From Dehalococcoidia bacterium (lineage in GTDB: Bacteria > Chloroflexota > Dehalococcoidia > Lucifugimonadales > UBA3495), in assembly GCA_022825745.1 (NCBI GenBank), contig JAJDWF010000009.1, positions 1-37,392 of the forward strand: 37,392 bases of DNA, in the 5' to 3' direction. Every line of letters starts with the position of its first letter. The stretch's first letter is position 1. The translations under genes were made by a program, and so were the position numbers. Below the pieces are notes generated by a model, which was given only the letters and a program-made list of their open reading frames with translations, was not told the origin of the DNA and searched no databases. Below, one piece after another: positions 1 to 8,600 of the stretch.

Positions 1-2
1 TC

Positions 3-77
3 CGCTCCATGCCCGAAATGGCCGGGACGCCGGCCGGGGGTATGGACGGGGGCCCTTTCAGGTGGTATCACGGTTAG
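3..77 (+). CDS. Possible 3' end of an upstream gene
   Basis: One forward frame is open from the left edge to a TAG at 75-77. It has a clearly higher G/C content at third codon positions than the other two forward frames, which is how the real genes of this window behave. The visible tail is short and ends in FRWYHG, too little to assign a family. The other two frames are also open across this stretch, so the call rests only on codon use. It could equally be leader DNA of the next gene. Confidence 0.3.
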   Translation, partial: RSMPEMAGTPAGGMDGGPFRWYHG

Positions 78-111
78 GAAAACCGCACGAGTCAGGGAGT
101 AAAACGTCGCC

Positions 112-858
112 ATGCCCATCACCGTAGGTCATGTGCCCAACCTGGAATGCGAAGCGTTCTACTTCGACATGGAGCGTCGCGGCATCGTGCTGGTTGACAT
201 GGACCCCAGCCAGGTTGCGGACGCGCTGGAAGACGGCGCAATCGACGCCGGGCCGATACCGCTGCTGGACGTGCCGCGCCTGGAGCCCAACGCAGCCCCG
301 ATTCAGCGGTTCTGCGTGGCCTCGGTGACGCACGCCGTTTCGTGCGTGCTGCTCTCCAACAAGGAGATTGGCGAACTGAGCGGCGGCAAAATTGCCCTCA
401 ACGAACCCGACCCGACGTGCCTGCGCCTGCTGCGGGTGATTCTCGAATTGAGACACGGCATCACCGGCACGTCTTTCGTGGATGCCCAGTCGGAACACGA
501 CGCCGTGTTCCTCACCTGGAACCGGGGGTTGCGCGGTCGGCGCGCCGTGCGTGGATTTGCTCACCGTTACGACATGGGCGAAGAATGGCAGGAGTGGACC
601 GGGCTGCCCTTTGTGTTCAACCGCTGGATGGCCCGCTCGGACATGGAGCGGCAGGACTTCGTGGTATTGCAGGATGCCCTGTTCGTCGGCCAGGAGGACT
701 GGATGAACAACCTGTACAAGGACACCGGGCCTCGCAACGACGTGCTGATGCTGTCCAGGGAGGTGCTGGAATACGTGCAGGGCCTGCGCTTCTTCATGGG
801 CGTGCCGGAAGAGCGGGCCATCGAAGCATTCCAGGAAAAGCTGGCGCTGCTGAAATAA
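112..858 (+). CDS. MqnA/MqnD-fold protein (menaquinone-biosynthesis family, substrate uncertain)
   Basis: A 248-residue protein with the periplasmic-binding-like fold of the MqnA/MqnD family. Family hallmarks are an N-terminal VGHVPNLECEAFYF strand, a GAIDAGPIP segment near residue 45, GGKIALNEPDPTC near 100, and YDMGEEWQEWTGLPFVF near 150, the last being very typical of the family. MqnA dehydrates chorismate and MqnD cleaves cyclic dehypoxanthinyl futalosine in futalosine-pathway menaquinone synthesis. The start is set by AGGGAG about 11 bases upstream of the ATG. No other mqn gene lies nearby; the gene is followed after 15 bases by an HpaI-type aldolase. It may therefore be a paralogue with another small-molecule ligand. 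The family call is firm, the reaction is not. Confidence 0.75.
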   Translation: MPITVGHVPNLECEAFYFDMERRGIVLVDMDPSQVADALEDGAIDAGPIPLLDVPRLEPNAAPIQRFCVASVTHAVSCVLLSNKEIGELSGGKIALNEPDPTCLRLLRVILELRHGITGTSFVDAQSEHDAVFLTWNRGLRGRRAVRGFAHRYDMGEEWQEWTGLPFVFNRWMARSDMERQDFVVLQDALFVGQEDWMNNLYKDTGPRNDVLMLSREVLEYVQGLRFFMGVPEERAIEAFQEKLALLK

Positions 859-873
859 GGAGACATTTGCAAG

Positions 874-1650
874 ATGCGCGAAAACACGATGAAGACGAAG
901 CTCGCCGCCGGCCAGCCGGTATTCGGCTCCATGATCACCTTCCCGTCGGCGGCGGTGGTGGAGATGCTGGGGTTCCTGGGCTACGACTGGGTGCTGATCG
1001 ACAACGAGCACGGCAGCATCACGGTGGACCTGGCCGAGGACATGATCCGCGCCGCCGAATACTCGGGCACAGCGCCCATCGTGCGGCCCGTGGGCAACCG
1101 CCCGGAGATCATCGCGCCGTTCCTGGATCGCGGAGCCTGGGGCGTGCAGGTTCCTCACGTCAACACGGCCGATGAGGCGCGGGCAGCGGTAAAGGCGGTG
1201 AAGTACTACCCGGATGGCGACCGTGGGCTGTTCAGCGGCGGCCGGCCGGCCGAGTACGGGTTCAACCAGGCCACACCGGACTACGTGGCCGACGCCAACC
1301 GCAATACGCTGGTCTGCCTGATGCTGGAAGAGGTGGAGGCCATCGAGAACATCCCCGAGTTGGTGAAAGTGCCCGGCGTGGACGTGTACTTCATCGGGGC
1401 CGGCGACCTGTCGCAGAGCATGGGCTACCCCGGCCAGCAGACCCACCCCGAAGTGCAGGCGCTGGTGGAGAAGGGCGTGCAGCAGATCGCGGCGGCCGGG
1501 ATCACGGCGGGGTGCAGCTGCCCGGACAACCTGGTGCCGCACTATCTGGAGCTGGGTGTGCGCTACTTCCACAACACCGTCGGCCGGCTGATCCAGGGAG
1601 CCAGCAACGAGTACCTCAAAACGATGCGGGCGGCGGCCGACGGGCTATAG
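874..1650 (+). CDS. HpcH/HpaI-family class II aldolase
   Basis: A 258-residue metal-dependent aldolase of the HpcH/HpaI family, which cleaves 2-keto-3-deoxy or 4-hydroxy-2-oxo acids to pyruvate (or a related oxo acid) plus an aldehyde. The family residues are readable: DNEHG with His46 as likely base, Arg71 in IVRPVGN for the oxo-acid carboxylate, Glu152 in MLEEVEAI and Asp178 in GAGDLS as metal ligands. Length is normal for the family. An AAGGAG motif precedes the ATG, and the gene starts 15 bases after the previous stop, so the two are probably cotranscribed. The actual sugar acid or aromatic-pathway substrate cannot be told from sequence. Confidence 0.9.
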   Translation: MRENTMKTKLAAGQPVFGSMITFPSAAVVEMLGFLGYDWVLIDNEHGSITVDLAEDMIRAAEYSGTAPIVRPVGNRPEIIAPFLDRGAWGVQVPHVNTADEARAAVKAVKYYPDGDRGLFSGGRPAEYGFNQATPDYVADANRNTLVCLMLEEVEAIENIPELVKVPGVDVYFIGAGDLSQSMGYPGQQTHPEVQALVEKGVQQIAAAGITAGCSCPDNLVPHYLELGVRYFHNTVGRLIQGASNEYLKTMRAAADGL

Positions 1651-1703
1651 AGCCAATCCGGCTCGCCCACCTTTCAAACCAGCGTTGCCAGGAGAGTCAA
1701 ACT

Positions 1704-2285
1704 ATGACCAGTCCAGTTGATCCCGTCCAGATACGCCTGACCGGTGAAAACTCGTTCATTCGCCTTTCCCCCGAGGAGGGCGGCCCCCAGACCAGCCGCA
1801 CCAGCCATTGGCGGGTGCTCTGGACGCCGGCCGGCGCCGGCCACGTCCTGTTCCTGAAGAGTGATGAGGTGGACGGCGGCCGGGCGCGGGTGTACTCCGA
1901 CAACATCGCCATGACCCGCTACGTGCAGGAAGAGATCGAGAGCATGCTGTTCCCGGAGTTTGGCGATACCTCGCTGCCGGTCATCCCCGCAGAGTTCAGC
2001 AGGTCCGGGGGCATAGAAAGCGCCTACAACGAGCATGTAGTGGCGTCAACGGAGACGGTGGTGTTGAGCTGGCACGACTTCCTGACGCCGTATATGCTCA
2101 ACAACCCGGCCGGCGAAGCGTCAGGGCGCACGCACGGCGTGTACAGCTGCTTCTTCCCGGCGCGGCAGGCACAGATCACCGTGGGCGATCAGGCACTGTC
2201 CGGCGTGGTGTCGCTGGAGATGCGTGGGCCGGCACAGAGCAGCACGGCGTGTTGCGCGTGGTCGGAGACGTGGGTCAAGCCGTAG
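1704..2285 (+). CDS. Conserved-looking protein of unknown family
   Basis: A 193-residue soluble protein that I do not recognise. It has no signal peptide or membrane segment and is mixed alpha/beta in character, with repeated short hydrophobic strands and a Trp-rich segment near the N-terminus (SHWRVLWTPAG) and a WHDFLTPYM segment near residue 120. The start is the ATG preceded by GGAGAG at 1691-1696; a longer reading back to 1512 would run through the aldolase gene in another frame and is not credible. It follows the aldolase by 53 bases on the same strand and overlaps the convergent flavoprotein gene by 11 bases at its 3' end. It may work with the aldolase or MqnA-like protein, but this rests on position only. 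Confidence 0.7.
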   Translation: MTSPVDPVQIRLTGENSFIRLSPEEGGPQTSRTSHWRVLWTPAGAGHVLFLKSDEVDGGRARVYSDNIAMTRYVQEEIESMLFPEFGDTSLPVIPAEFSRSGGIESAYNEHVVASTETVVLSWHDFLTPYMLNNPAGEASGRTHGVYSCFFPARQAQITVGDQALSGVVSLEMRGPAQSSTACCAWSETWVKP

Positions 2286-3873
2286 TTATCGCGCCGTCAA
2301 CGTAGAGGATTTGCAGCGCCTGGCGGGCGGCGGGTTCGACCTGCCTGATGGTGGCGGCGTCCATTCCGTTGGTGAGGTCGGCGATGGCATCGGTGGCGGT
2401 GCGCCGGCCGTTCAAACGGGCCAGCAGTTGGGCCACCAGCGCGCTGCACGGCAGGCCCTCCGGGTGGCCGTCGGTTACCAGGCCGACGCCCCACACGAAA
2501 CGGTCGCCGGCGAGCACCGGCTGGCGTTGCAGCAGCACGCCGTCGGCCAAGCGCAACGGAACATCCGGCGGCAGGCCCCGCTCCTGACGGCGGTTGCGTT
2601 CCGACTCCACGGCGGCCACGCTGTCGCCGAACGCGGCCGGCGCGAGGCCGTGGGACAGCACCACCCGCTCGTAGCCACGGGCCGGCTGGCCGGCCACCGC
2701 CTGGATGAACGATTGCCGGGGTGTGAGCGAAGGGTCGTTGTCCAGCAGGCGGCGGGCCTCCCAGAAGTAGGAGTCGGCGGTGCGGTTGCTGGAGTAGAAG
2801 AGACGCGCCAACTCCCGGAAGTGGCCGTATTCCTTGTAGTAGAGCTGCTGGTACACCTGCCCCGCCGGGCCGGCGATGGCTGGATCCTCCAGGGCGGAGG
2901 TGACGGCGGCGGCGGCCAGGGTCGCCGAGGTGAGGGCGAGATGGACGCCGGATGAAAAGAGAGGGTCGATGAAGCAGCCGGCGTCGCCGACGAGGATGTA
3001 GCCGGGGCCGTGCAGCGACTGGCATCGGTACGACCAATCCCGCAGCACCTCCGGGCCGGACACGAACTGAGCGGAGGCCAGCATTTCGGCCAGGCGCGGG
3101 GCGGCGGCAACCTGGGATTCCAGGAACCGCTGGGGGCCAAGTTCGCGGATACCTTGCTGGCCGGTTTCGGAGTCCACCACCGCGCCGACGCTGGCCCAAC
3201 CGTCGCGCAGGGGGATGTGCCACAGCCAGCCGGCGGGCTGGGACTCGATGAGTATGTTGCCCTGGTCGGGCGCGGGCAGGCGGTCACCGCCCTGGTAGTA
3301 GCCGTACACGGCCAGGTTGCGGAAGAAGTCGTCCCACTGCCGGAGGCCGAGCTGACGGGAAAGCAGGCCGCCCTGTCCGCTGGCGTCCACCACGTAGCGG
3401 GCAGGCACCTTGGTCTCGCCGCCCGAACTGTCGGCGGGACGGCATTGGACGGCGACAGCGGTTCCGGCATCATCGAACACCACACCCGTGGCCTGGCAGC
3501 CCTCGCGCACGTCCACGCCGGCGCGGCGGGCGTTATTGAGCAGGATGGCGTCGAACTCGGGTCGCCACACCTGGTAGGAATGGGGGTTGCTGGCGTTGGT
3601 CTCGCTGAAGTGCCAACTCCAGGGTTTGCGGTCGGCGCCCCAGATCATGGTCGCGCCGAGCTTGACGGTGAAACCGGCCCGCTTCACCTCGTCCAGCACG
3701 CCCAGGTCTTGCAGGATGGGAATGCTGGCCGGCAGCAGCGACTCGCCGACGTGGGGCCGGGGGAACCGCTCGCGTTCCAGCAGGACGACGTCCAGCCCCT
3801 GGCGGGCGAGCAGCGTACCGGCGCAGGAGCCGGCCGGCCCGCCGCCGATGACGATGATGGGTGGTTCGGACAC
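2275..3873 (-). CDS. Flavin-dependent halogenase-like oxidoreductase with C-terminal PqqD-like domain
   Basis: A 532-residue FAD protein. The N-terminus carries the dinucleotide-binding GGGPAG (residues 10-15), then HVGES (41-45), and Lys71 in FTVKLGATMIWG, at the place of the catalytic lysine of FADH2-dependent halogenases. GWLWHIP at 215-221 fits the WxWxIP halogenase signature, and GDAGCFIDPLFSSGVHLAL at 296-314 is the flavin/chloride-site segment seen in CmlS- and CndH-like halogenases. Residues from about 440 to the end resemble a PqqD-like helical domain (LNGRRTATDAIADL). Start is a GTG next to the Rossmann motif, with no clear ribosome binding site, 34 bases downstream of the TPP enzyme gene. 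Relatives include geranylgeranyl-reductase-type oxidases, so halogenation is a strong hypothesis, not proven. Confidence 0.8.
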   Translation of the reverse strand: MSEPPIIVIGGGPAGSCAGTLLARQGLDVVLLERERFPRPHVGESLLPASIPILQDLGVLDEVKRAGFTVKLGATMIWGADRKPWSWHFSETNASNPHSYQVWRPEFDAILLNNARRAGVDVREGCQATGVVFDDAGTAVAVQCRPADSSGGETKVPARYVVDASGQGGLLSRQLGLRQWDDFFRNLAVYGYYQGGDRLPAPDQGNILIESQPAGWLWHIPLRDGWASVGAVVDSETGQQGIRELGPQRFLESQVAAAPRLAEMLASAQFVSGPEVLRDWSYRCQSLHGPGYILVGDAGCFIDPLFSSGVHLALTSATLAAAAVTSALEDPAIAGPAGQVYQQLYYKEYGHFRELARLFYSSNRTADSYFWEARRLLDNDPSLTPRQSFIQAVAGQPARGYERVVLSHGLAPAAFGDSVAAVESERNRRQERGLPPDVPLRLADGVLLQRQPVLAGDRFVWGVGLVTDGHPEGLPCSALVAQLLARLNGRRTATDAIADLTNGMDAATIRQVEPAARQALQILYVDGAITTA

Positions 3874-3907
3874 GGAAGTTATCGACTACGCCAACCGGGC
3901 GAATCGG

Positions 3908-5551
3908 TTAGCGGTAGTACTGGGAGAAGACGGGTTCCTCGCGGGTGATGATTTCGAGGACGCAGGGCTGGCCGGTGGCGGAGATTTCCTTGGCGCGCTC
4001 GATGGCGGGGCCGACCTCGTTGGGGTCGGTGACGTACTCGGTGTGGGCGCCCAGGGATGCGGCCATAGCGGCGTACTCGCCGGTGACGTACTTGGTGCGG
4101 TAGCGCTCGGTGGCGATGGGGATGTTCTTCTCGTAGCCGCCCATTGCGCCGTTGTTGACGATGACGGTGATGATGCCCAGTTGCTCGCGGGCCGCCGTCT
4201 CGAAGTCGGTGCCGGCCATGCCCACGGCCACGTCGCCCATGAGGTTGACGCAGGTCTTCTCGGGGAAGGCCACCTTTGCGCCCATGGCGTAGCCCAGCCC
4301 ACTGCCCAGCTGGGTGGAGTTGCCCCAGCCGATGTAGCCGCGCGGCGTGGTGGCGGCGTAGAAGGGCACGATCTGGTCACGGGGGTTGCCGGAGTCGTGG
4401 GTGACGATGCTGTTGGCCTTGTCCAGGCGGGCGTTGAGCTCGTACACCACGCGGTAGGGGCTGATGGGCGCGTCGTTGCTGGACAGGCGGGGCATCCACT
4501 CTGCCAGCCACTCCTGGCGCACCTGCCGGATCTCGGCGGCGACGGACTCGTCGCCCCGGCGTCCGTCCGCGCCCAGGCGGTCCTTGACCTCCTCGATGAG
4601 CTGGGCCAGCACCAGCCTGGCGTCGCCGACGATGATCTCCTCCAGCGGGTACTCGCCGTTGAGGTCCTTCTCGTCGATGGTGGACTGGATGACGGTTTTG
4701 CCGGGAGGCACGGGCGCGGAGGCCAGGGTCTTCTGGAAGCTGGTGCCGATGCCGAACACCACGTCGCTTTTGGCCAGGAAGTCGCCGACCATTTTGGTGC
4801 CGGTGTTGCCGCCGGCGCCCAGGGCCAGCGGGTGGTTCTCGGGGAAGCCGCTCTTGCCCAGCGTGGTGGTCATGGTGGGCGCGTTGAGCAACTCGGCCAG
4901 CTCAACCAACTCGGGCGTGGCCTCGGCGTAGAGGACGCCCTGGCCGGCGTAGATGACGGGACGGCGGGCGTTGACCAGCAGTTCGGCGACGCGGGACACG
5001 TCGCGGGGGTCGCCGGCGGAGCGGCGCTTGCGCTGGGGCTGGTAGTGGAACTGCTCCTCGGAGATTTCGGCGGCCAGCACGTCGTTGGGCATTTCCACCA
5101 GCACGGGATAGGGCCGGCCGGTGCGCAACTGGGTGTAGGCGCGGCGCATCAGCTCAGGGATGCGGTCGGCGTGGTTGGCGGAGTCGGACCACTTGGTGAC
5201 GCCCTCGTAGTTGCGGGCGGCGTTGAAGTCCGAGGACATGCCGTGCCGGCGCGTGCCGGGATGGTTGGGCACCATGAGCAGCGGCGACGAGTCGGCGTAG
5301 GCCTGGGCGACGCCGGAAAAGGCGTTTTCGATGCCGGGGCCGCCCTGCACCAGCACGACGCCGTTCTTGTTGCCGTTGTTGACGCGGCTGTAGGCGTCGG
5401 CCATGTTGACGGCGGTGCGCTCCATGCGGGAGATGATGGGGCGGATGCCGGCGGCGGCGCAGGCGTCGATGAGGATGTTGTTGGGGAAGCAGAAGACGAC
5501 GTCCACGCCCTCGCGTTCCAGGATAGTGGCAAATGCGGTCTTACCGTCCAT
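3908..5551 (-). CDS. Thiamine-pyrophosphate-dependent enzyme (acetolactate synthase/benzoylformate decarboxylase family)
   Basis: A 547-residue TPP enzyme with the three usual domains: N-terminal pyrimidine-binding (about 1-165, with Glu44 in RMERTAVNMADAYSR as the cofactor-activating glutamate), a central Rossmann-like domain (about 185-325) and a C-terminal PP-binding domain (about 365-547). The metal/TPP motif reads GDV at 439-441 and ends in NN at 466-467, a normal spacing; the third position is Val rather than the common Gly. The family decarboxylates or ligates 2-oxo acids; the exact substrate is not visible. It has a GGAGG site just before the ATG and a TATAAT box upstream, and is the first gene of a two-gene unit with the halogenase-like flavoprotein. 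Confidence 0.88.
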   Translation of the reverse strand: MDGKTAFATILEREGVDVVFCFPNNILIDACAAAGIRPIISRMERTAVNMADAYSRVNNGNKNGVVLVQGGPGIENAFSGVAQAYADSSPLLMVPNHPGTRRHGMSSDFNAARNYEGVTKWSDSANHADRIPELMRRAYTQLRTGRPYPVLVEMPNDVLAAEISEEQFHYQPQRKRRSAGDPRDVSRVAELLVNARRPVIYAGQGVLYAEATPELVELAELLNAPTMTTTLGKSGFPENHPLALGAGGNTGTKMVGDFLAKSDVVFGIGTSFQKTLASAPVPPGKTVIQSTIDEKDLNGEYPLEEIIVGDARLVLAQLIEEVKDRLGADGRRGDESVAAEIRQVRQEWLAEWMPRLSSNDAPISPYRVVYELNARLDKANSIVTHDSGNPRDQIVPFYAATTPRGYIGWGNSTQLGSGLGYAMGAKVAFPEKTCVNLMGDVAVGMAGTDFETAAREQLGIITVIVNNGAMGGYEKNIPIATERYRTKYVTGEYAAMAASLGAHTEYVTDPNEVGPAIERAKEISATGQPCVLEIITREEPVFSQYYR

Positions 5552-5578
5552 GTGGGACCTCCAGTTGGTTGCTCCGCC

Positions 5579-5584
5579 ATTATA
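5579..5584 (-). promoter_or_regulatory. -10 box of the TPP-enzyme unit
   Basis: On the minus strand this reads TATAAT exactly. It would start RNA near 5572, giving a leader of about 20 bases that contains the GGAGG site. No TTGACA-like -35 is seen at 17 bases. Confidence 0.55.
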
Positions 5585-5590
5585 ACGGTT

Positions 5591-5619
5591 GAGGCCGCCG
5601 GGTTGCGCCCGACGGCCTC
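5591..5619 (-). terminator. Hairpin after the repeat-protein gene
   Basis: Arms of 12 bases (GAGGCCGCCGGG and CCCGACGGCCTC) pair with one mismatch around a five-base loop. It lies between the stop of the large secreted protein and the promoter of the TPP unit, both on the minus strand. There is no T-run after it, so it may be a barrier or weak terminator only. Confidence 0.4.
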
Positions 5620-5645
5620 CGTTGCGCCTTGCGGTGTGCGCTGAC

Positions 5646-8600
5646 CTACTCGCAGGTTTGCACCCCTCCCGGCTTGTCGGACACGCCGTCCAGCCAGGCC
5701 GTGAAGGCCTCGTCGTCCGGCGCGCACAGGCCGGTGTTGGCGATGGCCAGCCGTTGCAGGTTGGTCAGGCCGGTGAAACCGGAGGGCAGCGCTCCGCTCA
5801 ACGCGGTGTTGTCGTGGAGGGACAGCCGCGTCAGGCCGGTGAGGTTGCCCAGGCTCGTGGGCAGTCCACCGCTGAGATTGTTGCGGGCCAGGCCGATGAT
5901 GCTGAGGTTGGACAGGCTGCCCAACTGGGACGGTATCGACCCGCTCAGGCTGTTGCGGTTCATGGCCAGCCGGGTCAGGTTGGATAGGTTGCCCAGACTT
6001 GACGGCAGGCTGCCGCTGATGCTGTTGCGGTCCAGGGACAGCACTTGCAGGCTGTCCAGTTGGCCCAACTTGGCGGGCAGCGAACCGCTCAGGTTGTTGT
6101 TGCGCAGCGCCAGGTGGGTGACCTGACCCTGGCCGTTGGCGGTTACGCCGTGCCACTGGTTGAGCGGCTTGGTGCTGAGCCAGTTGGAGTTGTTGGTCCA
6201 GCCGGAACCGCCGGTGGCGTTGTAGAACGCCTCCAGGACCGCCCGGTCGCCATCGTCGTCGGTTATGGACACAAATACGCCGTTAACCGGGGCGCCGACG
6301 TAGGTGGAACCGGTCTGGGCCGCGATAGCGTGGCTGATGAAGGCCGTTCCGTCCTCAGAATCGTCGTCCTGGGCCGCGCTGACGGTTACGGTCTGCTCGG
6401 TGCGCCAGTTGCCGGGCGTGAAGGTGAGGCTGCCCGGCTGCGCCGTTAGGCCGTTGCCGTCGAGCGCGGAGATGAGCACGTTGCCGACGGGCTGCGTGTC
6501 CAGGACCACCGTGTAGGTGGCCGACTCGCCCTCGTTCACGCTCAGGCTGGTGGGATGCACCGTAACCCCGGCCTCGTCGTCGTCGGTTACGCTGACGGTT
6601 ACGGAGGCAACGGTAATGCCGGCGTACCCGTCCGCCCCGCTCACGGTGTGGTTGATGGTGGCCGAGTCGTTGGCCGCGTCGTCGTCGTGGCCGGCGCGGA
6701 CGGTTACGGTTTGGGCGGTCTGCCAGTTGCCGGTGGTGAAGGTGAGTTGGGACGGCTGTGTGGTTACGTCACCGTTGTCGCTGCTCAGCGTGATGACCAC
6801 GTCGGCCGTAGGCTCAACGTCCAGGACCACCGTGTAGGTCGCGCCGTCGTCGCCCTCTCGGACGGGCAGGTTGGCTGCGCTGAGCGTGACGCTGCCGGGG
6901 TCGGCGGCGGGTTCCGCTTCCTGCTGGGCAAGTTGGGCCGTGTTTTGGTCGTCGTCGATGATGGTTACGATTACGTATGGGACCAGGACGCCGGAGTACC
7001 CGGAATCGGGACCGGCGCCGATACCATGGTTGACGGCTGCCGCCTCGTTCTCCGTATCGTCGTCCTGGCCGGCGCTGACGGTTACGGTCTGCGGTGTATT
7101 CCAGTTGTCGGGCGTGAAGGTGAGATCGGCCGGCTGTGCCGTAACGCCGCTGGTGAACGTGGAGACGAGCACGTCGCCGACGGGTTGCGTGTCCAGAACC
7201 ACCGTGTAGTCGGCTGTGCCGCCCTCGTTCACGTTGAGTTCGGTCGGCGTCACCGTTACGCCGGCCTCGTCGTCGTCGGTTATGCTGACGGACACGGAGT
7301 CAACGGTGATGCCAGCGTACCCGTCGGCGCCGCTGACCGTGTGGCTGACGGTGGCGGTGTCGTCCGCCGCGTCGTCGTCTTGAGACGCGCGGAGGGTAAC
7401 GGTTTGCGCCGTCTGCCAATTGTCCGGCGTGAAAGTGAGGCCGGCCGGCTGCGCCGTAACGTCGCCGTTGTCGCTGCTCATCGCGATGGTGACGTTGGCC
7501 GTGGGTTGGCCGTCAAGGACCACCGTGTAGGTTGCCCCGGAGCCGCCCTCGTTGAGCGCTACCGGGTCGGCGGCGGTTACGGTGACGCTGGCGGTCATGT
7601 TGGGGGCGGTTTCCCCATCCGGTTGGTCAAAATAGCTTTCCCCGGTGACCGGCGCCAGATCCGCTTGTGCGGAGCAGACTTTGTCCCGGTTGGCATCGCT
7701 GGTGTTGATCCAGGGGCCGTCCCCGTGGTCGTTTACGGCGCGCACCCGCATATGGAACTTGCCCGGCACACCGAAGGCCGCCGGAACTGTCCAGAATCCC
7801 CACGTGTTGCGGAACTTGGGGACGTTCTTGGACCTGAGGTCGCGCCACGCGGTTTCGTTATCGCTGTCGCTGTCCAGACGCCACTGGAACTCGTAGTATT
7901 TGGCCTTGCCCGCGGTTTCGGTTATCTCGGGGGGCGTGATGCGCCAACGGAATTCCTTATAGCAGGTGTTGATGCCCATGCTCAGGTTGGTTAGAGGGCC
8001 GGGCGCTGCGTCAGGGCCATTGGTGGTTACGAAAGCCGCCGGCCCGTGGGTACAGCTACCGTCCGCCCTGCAGGGCCGCACCCGCAGAGTGTAATCGGTG
8101 AACTTGGTCAGCCCGGTGAAGGTGTGACTCAAGATACGGGCGGGGTCAGGGACGAAGTCAACCGTAATGTCCCAGTCCTCCCACGTTCTACCGTTATCCT
8201 TGCTGACCTGGAACTCGTGGATTTCGTCGCCGCCCACAGCGCTCCACCGAAGCGTAGCGGTGGTCAGGTTGGCCTCCGCCGACACCGAGTCGATATACGG
8301 AGTGAAGCGTGCCTCGATGGGAGTGCTCCAGGGGCCGGGGCTATGTTGATTATTGCCGCGCACCCGAACATGTACGGATGTCAAGTGGACGGGCAGCCCG
8401 GCGGAAACGAAACTGGAGAGGCCGCCGCCCCTGATGAGGCTGTGCCAAGGCCCGTTCGCGTTCGCGCTCCAATCGAGGTCAAACCATTGCGCGTAGCTGG
8501 TTTGGGGAGGGGTGTACCGCACGCCGTCCACGCGGTACCAGAACTGGTGAATCACCGTACCGGAGGGCACGTGCCGGTTGCGATACAGTTCACGCTCCAC

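Noticed and set aside
3587..5644. A 685-residue plus-strand open frame across the TPP enzyme
   Set aside because: It is the antisense shadow of a well-supported TPP enzyme; its translation is Gly/Val/Asp-repetitive and matches nothing.
5733..7589. Regular repeats that might suggest a CRISPR array
   Set aside because: The repeats are coding, degenerate and protein-periodic (24-residue LRR and about 107-residue domains), without identical direct repeats and unique spacers.
6555..7994. A repetitive plus-strand frame with GYADGYG-like units
   Set aside because: The periodicity is produced by the Calx-beta repeats on the other strand.
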